Source: Verminephrobacter eiseniae EF01-2
GTDB taxonomy: Bacteria; Pseudomonadota; Gammaproteobacteria; Burkholderiales; Burkholderiaceae_C
NCBI RefSeq assembly: GCF_000015565.1
Contig: NC_008786.1
Location: 3,456,001-3,520,000, forward strand
Length of the DNA: 64,000 nt
Reading direction: 5' to 3'
Shown here: positions 7,467 to 21,397 of the stretch, piece by piece
Layout of the letters: every line of letters starts with the position of its first letter
Numbering within the stretch: position 1 is the first letter of the stretch
Notes under the pieces: model-generated
What the model was told of the DNA's origin: nothing
Database searches by the model: none
What the model saw: only the letters and a program-made list of their open reading frames with translations
Program-made: the position numbers and the translations under genes

Positions 7467-8195
7467 TTACTTGGAGGCGCGGGTGCCGACGACTTCGATT
7501 TCCACGCGGCGGTTTTTCGCACGGCCTTCGGACGTCTTGTTGTCGGCCACGGGTTGCTTTTCACCCTTGCCTTCGGTGTACACGCGGTTCTTTTCGATGC
7601 CTTTGGACACCAGGTAAGCCTTCACGGCTTCGGCCCGGCGTACCGACAGCCTCTGGTTGTAGGCGTCAGTGCCCACGGAGTCGGTATGGCCGACCGCAAT
7701 GATCACTTCCAGGTTGATGTCCTTGACTTTGGAAACCAAGTCGTCGAGCTTGGCCTTGCCTTCCGGCTTGATCACTGATTTGTCGAAGTCGAAGAATGCG
7801 TCGGTGGCGTAGGTGACCTTGGTCGCCACAGCAGGGGCAGGGGTCGAGGCGGAAGCTGTCGCGGGGGTTTGGCCGGCAGCAGCAGGAGACGAGGAGGAAG
7901 AAGCCGCAGACGCCGGCGCGGCTTTTTGCGCGGCTGCAGCCGCCGCTGCCGCAGCAGTCGTAGCGGGGGTCGCTGCGGCAGCAGCAGCAGCGGCAGTGGT
8001 GGCGATCGCACTGTCGCAGCCGGCAGAGGCGGTTGCAGGTGTCCAGTTGGCGTTGCGCCAGCAGTGTTCGTTGCTGCCGTTCTTCCAAGCCAGTTGGCCG
8101 GAAGCGTCTCTCCAGTTGTCGGCGGATTGGGCGCCAGCGGCGGCGGCAAGCGTAGCGGAGGCAAACAACATTGCCACTTTGTTCAGCTTCTTCAT
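7467..8195 (-). CDS. OmpA-family outer membrane/periplasmic protein with Ala-rich linker
   Basis: 242 residues. A signal peptide (MKKLNKVAMLFASATLAAAAGAQS) is followed by a short NWRDASG...CWRNANWTP segment, a low-complexity Ala/Pro/Ser/Thr linker of about 85 residues, and a C-terminal OmpA peptidoglycan-binding domain (residues about 130-238). The domain shows VGHTDSVG, QRLSVRRAEAVKAYL and EGRAKNRRVEI. The usual OmpA eight-stranded barrel is absent, so it is the short Comamonadaceae type that ties the envelope to peptidoglycan. It is divergent from gyrA. Confidence 0.9.
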   Translation of the reverse strand: MKKLNKVAMLFASATLAAAAGAQSADNWRDASGQLAWKNGSNEHCWRNANWTPATASAGCDSAIATTAAAAAAAATPATTAAAAAAAAAQKAAPASAASSSSSPAAAGQTPATASASTPAPAVATKVTYATDAFFDFDKSVIKPEGKAKLDDLVSKVKDINLEVIIAVGHTDSVGTDAYNQRLSVRRAEAVKAYLVSKGIEKNRVYTEGKGEKQPVADNKTSEGRAKNRRVEIEVVGTRASK

Positions 8196-8432
8196 GGTTC
8201 TCCTCTTGGGGGATAAAAGCCGCAGCCTGTGCTGCGAATAAAGTCGCCCGGGGTGACCACCACTCCAAGCGTTTGAGCGATTGTGCCATAAGGCCGCAGA
8301 GCACAGTTGTGACGCCGGCGCAGGGCAGGGAGGACGAAACCTGGATTGCTTCCATTTGTTGCATGGCCGCTACATGGTCTTGCCCCTAGAATGGCTCTCT
8401 TTTGCCGCCCCCACCGTCCCGATGACGTGCCC

Positions 8433-11090
<2,658 letters not shown>

Positions 11091-11194
11091 CCCTCCGGGA
11101 TGCCATCGATGCCATCTTCGCGCCGTATACGCTATCAAATGTGAAGCGCAACGAGCTCATGAAACAAGCGCCCGCCGCCTTTTATGCACCATCC

Positions 11195-12304
11195 ATGAAA
11201 CGCCCTTACAACTTTTCTGCCGGCCCGGCTGCGATTCCCGCCGAAGTTCTGGAGCAAGCTGCTGCCGAGATGCTCGACTGGCATGGCTGTGGCATGGGCG
11301 TGATGGAGATGAGCCACCGCGGCAAGGAGTTCCGCTCGATCTGCGAGCAGGCGCAGGCCAAGCTGCGCGAGTTGCTGGCGGTGCCGGCGCAGTTCAAGAT
11401 CTTGTTCATGCAGGGCGGTGGTCTGGCGGAAAACGCCATCGTGCCGCTGAACCTGTCGCGTGCCGGGACGGTCGATTTCGTGGTCACGGGCAGTTGGAGC
11501 CAGAAGTCGCAGCAAGAGGCGCGCAAATACGCAGCGCAAGTCAACGTCGTGGCCTCCAGTGAAGACACCGGCTTTACCAGCCTGCCCGACCCCGCGACCT
11601 GGACCCTGAGCCGGGGGGCGAGCTACCTGCATCTTTGCAGCAACGAGACCATCAACGGCGTCGAGTTCCAGCAATTGCCGGATCTGCAGGCGCTGGGCAG
11701 CGATGCCCCGTTGGTGATCGACTTCTCCTCGCATGTCGCCTCGCGCCCTGTCGACTGGTCGCGCGTTGGCCTGGCCTTTGGCGGCGCGCAAAAGAACCTG
11801 GGCCCTGCGGGCCTGACGCTGGTGGTCGTGCGCGAAGACCTGCTCGGCCACGCCCTGCCGGCCTGTCCCAGCGCCTTCGACTACCGGACGGTGGCCGAGC
11901 ATCAGTCGATGTACAACACCCCCCCGACCTGGGGGATCTACATCGCGGGTCTGACCTTCGAGTGGCTGGGGCGCCAGCGGGAAGGGCCGTTCAGCGGCAT
12001 CGCCGCGATGGAGCAACGCCATATCGCCAAAGCCCAACTGCTCTACGACGCGATCGACAACTCCGGGCTGTACCTGAACAAAGTGGTGCCCCACTGCCGC
12101 TCGCGGATGAATGTGCCGTTCTTCCTGCGCGACGAGAGTCGCAACGACGATTTTCTGGCCGGGGCCCGCGAACGGGGTCTGTTGCAGCTCAAGGGCCACA
12201 AGTCGGTGGGAGGCATGCGCGCGAGCATCTACAACGCCATGCCGCTGGCTGGCGTGCAGGCGCTGGTGGACTACATGCGAGAATTTGAGCAAAAGCGGGC
12301 CTGA
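11195..12304 (+). CDS. serC: Phosphoserine aminotransferase
   Basis: 369 residues from the ATG giving [15 protein letters not shown], the family N-terminus; an upstream GTG at 11141 would add 18 unrelated residues. The PLP-binding lysine is in [12 protein letters not shown] (Lys200). It makes 3-phosphoserine for serine synthesis and also serves pyridoxine synthesis. It opens the serC-pheA-tyrA-aroA/cmk block, spaced 76 bp before pheA, all in the same direction. Confidence 0.96.
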   Translation: MKRPYNFSAGPAAIPAEVLEQAAAEMLDWHGCGMGVMEMSHRGKEFRSICEQAQAKLRELLAVPAQFKILFMQGGGLAENAIVPLNLSRAGTVDFVVTGSWSQKSQQEARKYAAQVNVVASSEDTGFTSLPDPATWTLSRGASYLHLCSNETINGVEFQQLPDLQALGSDAPLVIDFSSHVASRPVDWSRVGLAFGGAQKNLGPAGLTLVVVREDLLGHALPACPSAFDYRTVAEHQSMYNTPPTWGIYIAGLTFEWLGRQREGPFSGIAAMEQRHIAKAQLLYDAIDNSGLYLNKVVPHCRSRMNVPFFLRDESRNDDFLAGARERGLLQLKGHKSVGGMRASIYNAMPLAGVQALVDYMREFEQKRA

Positions 12305-12379
12305 GAGCTCGTTGCCAGTGGTTGCAAGCGCCCGCGCAGCCTCCCTTGCCACGCACAGCCTCCATTGCCGCCACCATCC

Positions 12380-13477
12380 ATGAACCATCCGCAAGCCTCA
12401 CCCGACCTGTCCAGCCTGCGCGTGCAGATCGACCATATCGACCAGCAACTGCTCGCGCTGCTGAACCAAAGGGCCTTGGTGGCCGAGCGGGTGGGCGAGG
12501 TCAAAAAGCGCGAAGGCACGCCCTTTTTTCGCCCCGACCGTGTGGCGCAGGTGATAGAAAAAATACAGACCACCAACCCCGGTCCGCTCAAAAGCCCGCA
12601 TGTGGCCGCCATCTGGCGCGAAATCATGTCGGCCTGCCTGGCGCTGGAATCGCCGCAGCGCGTGGCCGTGCTGGGGCCGCAAGGCACCTTCTGCGAGCAG
12701 GCGGCGATCGGTTTTTTTGGCGGCGCCGCCGACCTGATGTACTGCGCCAACTTCGATGAAGTCTTCCACGCCACGGCCGCCGGCAGCGCCCAATACGGCG
12801 TGGTGGGGGTGGAGAACTCCACCGAAGGCGTGGTCACACGCTCGCTCGATCTGTTCCTGCACACCCCCACGCATGTGGTGGGCGAAGTCAGCCTGCTGGT
12901 GCGCCACAACCTGCTGCGCACCAGCCATTCGCTCGATGGCATCCATGCCGTGCTGGCCCACCCGCAGGCGCTGGCGCAATGCCAGGCCTGGCTGTCCAGG
13001 CACCTGCCGCATGCCGAGCGCCGCCCGGTATCGAGCAATGCCGAAGGTGCCCGCCTGGCCACCACCGACCCGGCCTGGGCCGCCTTGTCGAGCGAGCGGG
13101 CGGCGACGCAATTTGGCCTGCACATCGTGGCCCACGCGATTCAGGACGATGCCTACAACCGCACGCGCTTTGCCATCATCTGCCTGCCGCACACGCTGCC
13201 GACGCCGCCGCCCTCGGGCAAGGATTGCACCAGCCTGGTGGTGTCGGTGCCGAACCGGCCCGGCGCGGTGCATGATCTGCTGGTGCCGCTCAAGACCCAT
13301 GGCGTGTCGATGACGCGCTTCGAATCCCGCCCGGCCCGCACCGGCCAGTGGGAGTATTACTTCTACATCGACCTCGACGGCCATCCCGCACAGCCCCCTG
13401 TGGCGCGGGCGCTGGAAGAACTGCGCAGCCTGTGCGCGTTCTACAAGGTTCTGGGTGCCTACCCGGTGTCCACCTGA
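12380..13477 (+). CDS. pheA: Bifunctional chorismate mutase / prephenate dehydratase
   Basis: 365 residues in three parts. Residues about 8-90 form an AroQ chorismate mutase (LRVQIDHIDQQLLALLNQRA). Residues about 96-275 form the prephenate dehydratase (VLGPQGTFCEQAA, GVVGVENSTEG, with the catalytic TRF motif in YNRTRFAII). Residues about 285-362 form an ACT regulatory domain (TSLVVSVPNRPGAVHDLL, ESRP) that should give phenylalanine feedback. The start is ATG 12380 rather than an upstream TTG. tyrA follows 12 bp after the stop. Confidence 0.96.
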   Translation: MNHPQASPDLSSLRVQIDHIDQQLLALLNQRALVAERVGEVKKREGTPFFRPDRVAQVIEKIQTTNPGPLKSPHVAAIWREIMSACLALESPQRVAVLGPQGTFCEQAAIGFFGGAADLMYCANFDEVFHATAAGSAQYGVVGVENSTEGVVTRSLDLFLHTPTHVVGEVSLLVRHNLLRTSHSLDGIHAVLAHPQALAQCQAWLSRHLPHAERRPVSSNAEGARLATTDPAWAALSSERAATQFGLHIVAHAIQDDAYNRTRFAIICLPHTLPTPPPSGKDCTSLVVSVPNRPGAVHDLLVPLKTHGVSMTRFESRPARTGQWEYYFYIDLDGHPAQPPVARALEELRSLCAFYKVLGAYPVST

Positions 13478-13489
13478 GGAGCCGTCGCC

Positions 13490-14392
13490 ATGTTCGAACA
13501 ATTGGGACTGATAGGCTGCGGGCTCATGGGCGGCTCGTTCGCGCTGGCCATGAAAAAGACCGGCCTGGTCAAGCGCGTGGTGGGCTACAGCAAGTCGCCC
13601 TCGACCACCGACCGCGCCCGCCGGCTGGGGGTCATCGATGTCGAGGCGCCGTCGGCCTTGATGGCGGTCTCGGGCGCCGACATCGTGCTGGTGGCCGTGC
13701 CGGTGGCCGCTACCGAGGCCACGCTCAAAGCCATCAAGCATCTGGTCACGCCGCAGATGCTGATCATGGATGTCGGCTCGACCAAGGCCGACGTGGTGCA
13801 GTCTGCGCAACGCGCGCTGCGCGACCAGGTCGGCTCGTTCGTGCCGGCGCATCCGATCGCGGGCAGCGAGGTCTCGGGCGTCGAGCATGCCGATGCCGAT
13901 CTCTACAACGGACGCCAGATCATATTGACCCCGACCGAACTCACCCACACTGACCAAGTGGAACGCGCCACCCACCTCTGGCAGGCGCTCGGCTGCCGTG
14001 TGACCCGACTGTCGCCGCAGGCGCATGATGGCGCCTTCGCCGCTGTCAGCCACCTGCCCCATGTGCTGGCTTTTGCCATGATGAACAGCATCATCGGGCA
14101 AGACCATGGCGACGATTTCCTGTCGCTCGCCGGCCCCGGCTTTCGCGACTTCACCCGCATCGCGGCCAGCGACCCCAAGATGTGGCGCGACATATTGCTG
14201 TCCAACCGGCATGAACTGATCGTCCAGTCGAGACGGTTCCGGCAGGCGCTGCACGATATCGAGCAGGCCATGGAAAAAGGCCATGCCCAGTCTCTGGAAG
14301 ACCTGCTGACCCTGGCCAGCGAAGCCCGCGCCCACTGGCGCATGGGCGCACAGAAAACGGCCAAGCTGCGCTCCTCCCCCGTAGACCCGTAG
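13490..14392 (+). CDS. tyrA: Prephenate dehydrogenase
   Basis: 300 residues. An N-terminal Rossmann fold binds NAD(P) (LIGCGLMGGSFALAM), and the catalytic region carries HPIAGSEVSGV and an SHLPHVLAFAM segment. It converts prephenate to 4-hydroxyphenylpyruvate for tyrosine. It lies between pheA and the aroA::cmk fusion, so the two branches from prephenate are co-transcribed with the step that makes EPSP. No ACT domain follows. Confidence 0.95.
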   Translation: MFEQLGLIGCGLMGGSFALAMKKTGLVKRVVGYSKSPSTTDRARRLGVIDVEAPSALMAVSGADIVLVAVPVAATEATLKAIKHLVTPQMLIMDVGSTKADVVQSAQRALRDQVGSFVPAHPIAGSEVSGVEHADADLYNGRQIILTPTELTHTDQVERATHLWQALGCRVTRLSPQAHDGAFAAVSHLPHVLAFAMMNSIIGQDHGDDFLSLAGPGFRDFTRIAASDPKMWRDILLSNRHELIVQSRRFRQALHDIEQAMEKGHAQSLEDLLTLASEARAHWRMGAQKTAKLRSSPVDP

Positions 14393-14420
14393 CCCCCCGT
14401 AGCCCGCAGACCACCGCGCC

Positions 14421-16538
14421 ATGTACAGCACCGCCTTCATTGACCTTCCCGCATTGGATGCGGCAGCCGGCGAGGTCCGGTTGCCCGGCTCCAAGAGCAT
14501 TTCCAACCGGGTGCTGCTGCTGGCCGCGCTCAGCAACGGCACCACCACCGTGCATCAACTGCTGGCGTCCGACGACACCCGCGTGATGCTCGACGCATTG
14601 CGCCAGATCGGCTGCGCCGTCGATGAAGCGGGCAGCAGCGTGCACATCACGGGCCTGGGCGGCCGCGCCCCGCGCGCACCGGCCAAACTCTTTCTGGGCA
14701 ATGCCGGCACCGCGATGCGCCCGCTGACGGCAGCGCTGGCTCTGCTCGGCGGCGAGTTCGAGCTCTCGGGCGTGGCGCGCATGCACCAGCGCCCGATCGG
14801 TGATCTGGTCGATGCGCTGCGCCAACTCGGTTGCCGGATCGACTACCTCGGCAACGACGGCTACCCGCCGCTGCGCATCGCACATGCCGCATGTGCCCCG
14901 GCCCCGGATGTTCCGGCCCTGGTCCCGGGCGTCCCGCCCCTGGCGTTGGCCGAACCGATCCGCGTTCGTGGCGATGTCTCCAGCCAGTTTTTGACCGCCT
15001 TGCTGATGGCGTTGCCGCTGGCGGCCGGCAGACAAAGCATCGTGATCGAAGTCTTGGGCGAGTTGATCTCCAAGCCCTATATCGCAATCACCCTGGAACT
15101 GCTGGCCCGCTTCGGCATCGTGGTCGAGCGCCAGGGCTGGCAGCGGTTCACGATTGCCGCAGGCAGCCGCTACCAGTCGCCGGGCAGCATCCATGTCGAG
15201 GCAGACGCCTCATCGGCCAGCTATTTCATCGCGCTGGGCGCCATTGCCTCTGGCGCCGGTGGCCCGAACGGCGCCCAGGGCATCAGGATTGCCGGTCTGG
15301 GCCTGGATTCGATACAGGGCGACATCCGCTTCGTCGAAGCCGCCCGGGCGATGGGCGCCGTGGTGACCGGCGGCCCCCATTGGCTGCATGTCCAGCGCGG
15401 AGCGCCCGGACAGGGATGGCCGCTCAAGGCCATCGACATCGACTGCAACCACATCCCGGACGCCGCGATGACCCTGGCCGTGATGGCGCTGTACGCCCAG
15501 GGCAGCAGCCGCTTGCGCAACATCGCCAGTTGGCGCGTGAAGGAGACCGACCGCATCGCCGCCATGGCCGCCGGGCTGCGCCAACTCGGCGCCAGCGTCG
15601 AGGAAGGCGCAGACTTCATCCGCATCACCCCACCGCCACGGACCGAGGACTGGAAAGCCGCCAGCATCGACACCCATGACGACCACCGCGTGGCCATGTG
15701 CTTCGCACTGGCGGCCTTCAACCCCGCCGGCTTGCCGATCCGCATTCAGGATCCGAAATGCGTGGCCAAGACCTTCCCGGACTACTTCGAGGCCCTGTTC
15801 TCGGTCGCGCAACTGGCGGCCGAGCGCATTCCGGTGATCTGCATCGACGGCCCCACGGCCTCGGGCAAAGGAACGCTGGCCGCCGCGCTGGCCCGGCAAC
15901 TGGGCTACCGCTTCCTGGACTCGGGCGCGCTCTACCGCATCACCGCGCTGGTCGCGCTGCGGTCGGGTCTGCGGATCGACGCCGGGCACGAAGAGCGCAT
16001 CGCCGCGCTGGCCCGAACGCTGCCCGTGCGCTTCGAAAGCGACCGGGTGTTGCTGGGCAGCGATGACTTGACCGAGGCCATCCGCAGCGAAGAGGTCGGC
16101 ATGAACGCCTCCCGCGTATCGGCCCTGCCCGCCGTGCGCGCGGCCCTGGTCGCGCTGCAACACAGCTTTCGGCGCCTGCCCGGGCTGGTGGCCGATGGCC
16201 GCGACATGGGCACGGTGATCTTCCCGGCCGCAGCGCTGAAGGTCTACCTGACGGCAAGCCTCGCCTGCCGTGCGGAGCGCCGTTATAAGCAGTTGATTTC
16301 AAAGGGTTTTTCAGCTAACATCGCGGATCTTTGCGCAGACTTGCAAGAGCGCGATGCGCGCGATGGCACGCGCAGCGTCGCGCCGCTCAAGCCCGCGCAG
16401 GACGCTCTGCTGCTGGACAACTCCTGCCAGACGATGGATCAAACCGTCGCCTTGGTGTTGGCTTGGTGGCAAGAGAAGCAGTTTGGTGCCGTTTCTGCGC
16501 CAGGGCGACAGCCCGGCGCCGTGACCGCGCCGGGCTGA
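14421..16538 (+). CDS. aroA-cmk: Fused EPSP synthase / cytidylate kinase
   Basis: 705 residues in one frame. Residues 1 to about 450 are EPSP synthase: [20 protein letters not shown], and the C-terminal [13 protein letters not shown]. Residues about 470-690 are cytidylate kinase, with P-loop [17 protein letters not shown] and [12 protein letters not shown]. The linker ([22 protein letters not shown]) has no stop or internal start signal that I can see. In E. coli these are separate genes; here shikimate-pathway step six and CMP/dCMP phosphorylation are one polypeptide. Similar fusions are, from memory, known in Comamonadaceae. Confidence 0.93.
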   Translation: MYSTAFIDLPALDAAAGEVRLPGSKSISNRVLLLAALSNGTTTVHQLLASDDTRVMLDALRQIGCAVDEAGSSVHITGLGGRAPRAPAKLFLGNAGTAMRPLTAALALLGGEFELSGVARMHQRPIGDLVDALRQLGCRIDYLGNDGYPPLRIAHAACAPAPDVPALVPGVPPLALAEPIRVRGDVSSQFLTALLMALPLAAGRQSIVIEVLGELISKPYIAITLELLARFGIVVERQGWQRFTIAAGSRYQSPGSIHVEADASSASYFIALGAIASGAGGPNGAQGIRIAGLGLDSIQGDIRFVEAARAMGAVVTGGPHWLHVQRGAPGQGWPLKAIDIDCNHIPDAAMTLAVMALYAQGSSRLRNIASWRVKETDRIAAMAAGLRQLGASVEEGADFIRITPPPRTEDWKAASIDTHDDHRVAMCFALAAFNPAGLPIRIQDPKCVAKTFPDYFEALFSVAQLAAERIPVICIDGPTASGKGTLAAALARQLGYRFLDSGALYRITALVALRSGLRIDAGHEERIAALARTLPVRFESDRVLLGSDDLTEAIRSEEVGMNASRVSALPAVRAALVALQHSFRRLPGLVADGRDMGTVIFPAAALKVYLTASLACRAERRYKQLISKGFSANIADLCADLQERDARDGTRSVAPLKPAQDALLLDNSCQTMDQTVALVLAWWQEKQFGAVSAPGRQPGAVTAPG

Positions 16539-16544
16539 AACCAT

Positions 16545-16564
16545 GCGGGGCCGCAAGGCCCCGC
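16545..16564 (+). promoter_or_regulatory. Strong GC hairpin between aroA-cmk and rpsA
   Basis: A perfect 8-bp stem GCGGGGCC/GGCCCCGC with a GCAA tetraloop, starting 7 bp after the stop codon. There is no T tract, so a simple intrinsic terminator is unlikely. It may protect the 3' end of the upstream mRNA or mark a processing point before rpsA. Confidence 0.5.
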
Positions 16565-16705
16565 GCAACAGTCCCACGCAGTCGCGCATAGCGCTGTGTG
16601 GATCATTCACCCGACCTGCGGTCGATCCGCAAAAAAACCACCGCAAGCAGCTATAAAAACAGTCGCAATGGTGTGGCTGGAATCCTGTTTGTGGCAAGGA
16701 AACAC

Positions 16706-18394
16706 ATGTCCGAATCTTTTGCCGCCCTGTTTGAAGAATCCCTGCAACGCACGGAAATGCGTCCGGGCGAAGTCATCACCGCCGAAGTCATGCGCGTGGA
16801 ACACAACTTCGTCGTGGTCAACGCCGGCCTCAAGTCCGAAGCCTACGTGCCGCTGGACGAGTTCAAGAACGACAAGGGCGAGGTCGAAGTCCAAGTGGGC
16901 GACTTCGTGTCGGTGGCCATTGGCTCGATCGAAAACGGCTACGGCGACACCATCCTGTCGCGCGACACCGCCAAGCGCCTGGCCTCCTGGATGAGCCTGG
17001 AAAAGGCACTGGAATCGGGCGAATTCGTCACTGGCACGACCAGTGGCAAGGTCAAGGGCGGCCTGACCGTGCTGGTCAACGGCATCCGCGCCTTCCTGCC
17101 CGGCTCGCTGATCGATACCCGTCCGATCAAGGATCTGACGCCGTATGAAAACAAGACCATGGAATTCAAGGTCATCAAGCTCGACCGCAAGCGCAACAAC
17201 GTGGTGCTCAGCCGCCGCGCGGTGGTCGAAGCCTCGATGGGCGAAGAGCGCGCCAAGCTGATGGAAACCCTCAAGGAAGGCTCCATCGTCCAGGGCGTGG
17301 TCAAGAACATCACCGAATACGGCGCGTTCGTCGACTTGGGCGGCATCGACGGTCTGCTGCACATCACCGACATGGCCTGGCGCCGCGTGCGTCACCCCTC
17401 CGAAGTGGTGACGGCCGGTCAGGACATCACGGCCAAAATCCTCAAGTTCGACACCGAAAAGAACCGCGTCTCGCTGGGCCTCAAGCAAATGGGCGACGAC
17501 CCCTGGCTGGGCGTGAGCCGCCGCTACCCCCAAGGCACGCGCCTGTTCGGCAAGGTCACGAACATTGCCGACTACGGCGCCTTCGTCGAGCTCGAACCCG
17601 GCATCGAAGGCTTGGTGCATGTCTCCGAAATGGACTGGACCAACAAGAACATCGCTCCGGCCAAACTGGTGACGCTGGGCGACGAAGCCGAAGTCATGGT
17701 CCTGGAAATCGACGAAGACAAGCGCCGCATCAGCCTGGGCATGAAGCAGTGCAAGGCCAACCCATGGCAGGAATTCGCCCAAAACACCAAGCGCGGCGAC
17801 CGCGTCAAGGGCCCCGTCAAATCGATCACCGACTTTGGCGTGTTCGTGGGCCTGGCCGCCGGCATCGACGGCCTGGTGCACCTGTCCGACCTGTCGTGGA
17901 GCGAACCCGGTGAAGCCGCAGTCCGCAACTACAAGAAGGGCCAGGAAGTGCAGGCCATCGTGCTGGCCGTGGATGTAGACCGTGAGCGCATCTCGCTGGG
18001 CATCAAGCAACTCGACGGCGACCCCTTCACGACCTTCGTGACCGTCAACGACAAGGGCCAGACGGTGACCGGCAAAGTCAAGACCGTGGATGCCCGTGGC
18101 GCAGAAATCGAGATCGGCCAGGACATCATCGGCTACCTGCGCGCATCGGAAATCTCCCGCGACCGCGTGGAAGACGCCCGCAACGTGCTCAAGGAAGGCG
18201 ACGAAGTCACGGCCGTGGTGGTCAACATCGACCGCAAGACGCGCAACATCCAGTTGTCGATCAAGCAAAAGGACATGGTGGACCAGCAAGAGGCAATGCA
18301 GAACCTGTCGCAACAATCGAGCCGCGAAAGCGCCGGCACGACCAGTCTGGGCGCCTTGCTGCGTGCCAAGCTGGACAACAACCAGGACAAGTAA
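16706..18394 (+). CDS. rpsA: 30S ribosomal protein S1
   Basis: 562 residues with six S1 (OB-fold) RNA-binding repeats, recognisable by recurring blocks such as [41 protein letters not shown] and [21 protein letters not shown]. The start is ATG 16706 with AAGGA 7 bp upstream, giving [14 protein letters not shown]1 unwinds and delivers mRNA to the 30S subunit. The cmk-rpsA-ihfB order is conserved in many Pseudomonadota. Confidence 0.97.
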   Translation: MSESFAALFEESLQRTEMRPGEVITAEVMRVEHNFVVVNAGLKSEAYVPLDEFKNDKGEVEVQVGDFVSVAIGSIENGYGDTILSRDTAKRLASWMSLEKALESGEFVTGTTSGKVKGGLTVLVNGIRAFLPGSLIDTRPIKDLTPYENKTMEFKVIKLDRKRNNVVLSRRAVVEASMGEERAKLMETLKEGSIVQGVVKNITEYGAFVDLGGIDGLLHITDMAWRRVRHPSEVVTAGQDITAKILKFDTEKNRVSLGLKQMGDDPWLGVSRRYPQGTRLFGKVTNIADYGAFVELEPGIEGLVHVSEMDWTNKNIAPAKLVTLGDEAEVMVLEIDEDKRRISLGMKQCKANPWQEFAQNTKRGDRVKGPVKSITDFGVFVGLAAGIDGLVHLSDLSWSEPGEAAVRNYKKGQEVQAIVLAVDVDRERISLGIKQLDGDPFTTFVTVNDKGQTVTGKVKTVDARGAEIEIGQDIIGYLRASEISRDRVEDARNVLKEGDEVTAVVVNIDRKTRNIQLSIKQKDMVDQQEAMQNLSQQSSRESAGTTSLGALLRAKLDNNQDK

Positions 18395-18453
18395 GCCGCC
18401 AGGCGCGCATCCGGCGGGCGCCTCGTGCGCCCGCGCTTCTTTCACAAAGAGCC

Positions 18454-18792
18454 ATGCCCCAAGATTCCATGACCCGCTCGGACCTCGTCGAAGAACTGGC
18501 TGCGCGCTTGACGCATCTGACGCGCCATGATGCCGAATCCGCCGTCAAGGCCATTCTCGACGCCGTGGGCCAGGCCCTGGTGCGGGGGCACCGCATCGAG
18601 ATCCGGGGCTTTGGCAGCTTCTCGGTCAGTCACCACCCGCCCCGCATGGGCCGCAACCCCCGCAGCGGCGAAGCGGTCGCGATTCCGCAAAAGCGTGTGC
18701 CGCACTTCAAACCCGGCAAAGCCTTGCGCGAAGCGGTGGACAAGCGCACCAGCGAAATGCAGGCCGAGGCCCGGGGCGAGACCGAGGCTTGA
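18454..18792 (+). CDS. ihfB: Integration host factor subunit beta
   Basis: 112 residues of the HU/IHF family: [14 protein letters not shown] at the N-terminus, then [21 protein letters not shown] and [14 protein letters not shown]. With IhfA it bends DNA at specific sites. The true start may be the second Met (18469), which gives the usual family N-terminus. Its stop lies 7 bp before the first copy of the direct repeat that borders the accessory island. Confidence 0.94.
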   Translation: MPQDSMTRSDLVEELAARLTHLTRHDAESAVKAILDAVGQALVRGHRIEIRGFGSFSVSHHPPRMGRNPRSGEAVAIPQKRVPHFKPGKALREAVDKRTSEMQAEARGETEA

Positions 18793-18799
18793 AGCCCGG

Positions 18800-18850
18800 C
18801 GCCTCAGTCGAGTTGGCTCATCGCGTCGTCGATCGCATCCACCATTTCAT
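18800..18850. repeat. Left direct repeat bounding the island (copy of aminotransferase 3' end)
   Basis: A duplicate of the last 15 codons, stop and a few following bases of the class III aminotransferase gene ending at 30016. Positions 18803-18850 are identical over 48 bp to 30015-30062. If the IS1182-type element at 28329-30014 is removed, identity extends to 51 bp (18800-18850). It lies 8 bp after ihfB. This could be an attachment-site duplication or a duplication made by another recombination event. Confidence 0.88.
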
Positions 18851-19340
18851 ATCTGACACTTTTCATAAAGGTAAGCGCATCGCGCACCGTATGCGCCTGC
18901 CAGCCGGTGGCCTCGAGAATTTGCCGGACGGTCGCGCCTTCGGGGCGCTGGATCGGCTTGCTTGCTATCCGCCCGCGAGCGCGGCTTGGCCCACGTTGCT
19001 TCGGCGGCGGTGACGGCGGCCTTCAGTTTCGCGTCATTCGGCGCGGGCGGCGCGCCTTCGGCGTTGGCGATGATCTGGTCGAGTTTGGCCTCGAACTTGC
19101 CGATGCGCGTCTTGCTGACGCCGGGGCGTGGGACGCCGAGGGCGTCGTAGCCTCCGGCGGCGACCAACCACTGCGCTTGCGCACCTGCCGGATGAGTTCG
19201 CGTTTGGCGAGGTCATCTAGCACCTTCTGGCGTGCGCAGCCCTTGATGTGCTCGGGGAACCATTCGACCCGGCCTTCGGTGTGGCCGATGGCGTGGGCGA
19301 GGATGGCGTGCTGGGCCGGGGTCAGGGAAATGCTGCTCAT
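18851..19340 (-). pseudogene. DUF3489 protein, frameshifted and 3'-truncated
   Basis: The start MSSISLTPAQHAILAHAIGHTEGR followed by VEWFPEHIKGCARQKVLD is a typical DUF3489 N-terminus. Near 19180 the homology continues in another frame (LVAAGGYDALGVPRPG), and near 18965 in a third (IQRPEGATVRQILEATGWQ, then AHTVRDAL). It therefore needs two frameshifts to read through. At 18851 the sequence switches abruptly to the duplicated aminotransferase tail, losing the normal DUF3489 C-terminus. The function of the family is unknown. It marks the left edge of the island. Confidence 0.75.
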
Positions 19341-19490
19341 GGCGTGCTCCTTCAAGGATGGGTGATTGGGAGCACGATGAACACGCTGTTCGGCGAGGAA
19401 GCCAAGCAGAAACTGATGCTCCAGACGGCCCCTTCCTGTATGCCAGCCTGATAAACTGATAGTCATCCTTCTTTCGCCAGTCCATCGAAG

Positions 19491-19829
19491 ATGAAGCGTT
19501 GCATTGTCGGCATCCGCCGTCCCGAAGATCGGAGCCGTCCTGCCGCTGGGCATGGGCAGCCGTCCGTCTGGTTTCCCTCGATGCCCACGCTGGCGGCGGT
19601 GCTGTCCGAGAACAACCGGGCACTGCTGCGCTTGATCCGCGACCGGCGGCCCAAGTCGCTGACGGCGCTGGCCGAGCTGACTGGGCGGCGCGTGCCCAAC
19701 CTGTCGCGCTCACTGCGGATGATGGAAGGCTATGGTCTGGTCAAGCTCAAGCGCGACGGGTACGGCGTGGAGCCGGTGGCGTTGGCAACCGAATTTCTGG
19801 TAGTGCTGAACGACCCGGCACGCGAATAG
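19491..19829 (+). CDS. HTH transcriptional regulator (COG4190-like)
   Basis: 112 residues with a winged-helix domain: [38 protein letters not shown], then [14 protein letters not shown]. The N-terminus (MKRCIVGI...VWFPSM) resembles full-length relatives but looks shortened by some residues. It sits 11 bp upstream of hsdM in the same direction, so a role in controlling expression of the restriction-modification operon is likely but not shown. Confidence 0.75.
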   Translation: MKRCIVGIRRPEDRSRPAAGHGQPSVWFPSMPTLAAVLSENNRALLRLIRDRRPKSLTALAELTGRRVPNLSRSLRMMEGYGLVKLKRDGYGVEPVALATEFLVVLNDPARE

Positions 19830-19840
19830 GACAAAACACG

Positions 19841-21386
<1,546 letters not shown>

Positions 21387-21397
<11 letters not shown>

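Noticed and set aside
12398..14548. A 716-codon minus-strand frame opposite pheA and tyrA
   Set aside because: Both plus-strand genes are complete; the antisense product has no homology that I recognise.
16607..18445. A 612-codon minus-strand frame opposite rpsA
   Set aside because: Mirror image of the repeated S1 domains; no family resemblance of its own.
18907..19365. Plus-strand frames in the left part of the island considered as genes
   Set aside because: The minus strand here reads as a frameshifted DUF3489 protein, which explains the sequence better.
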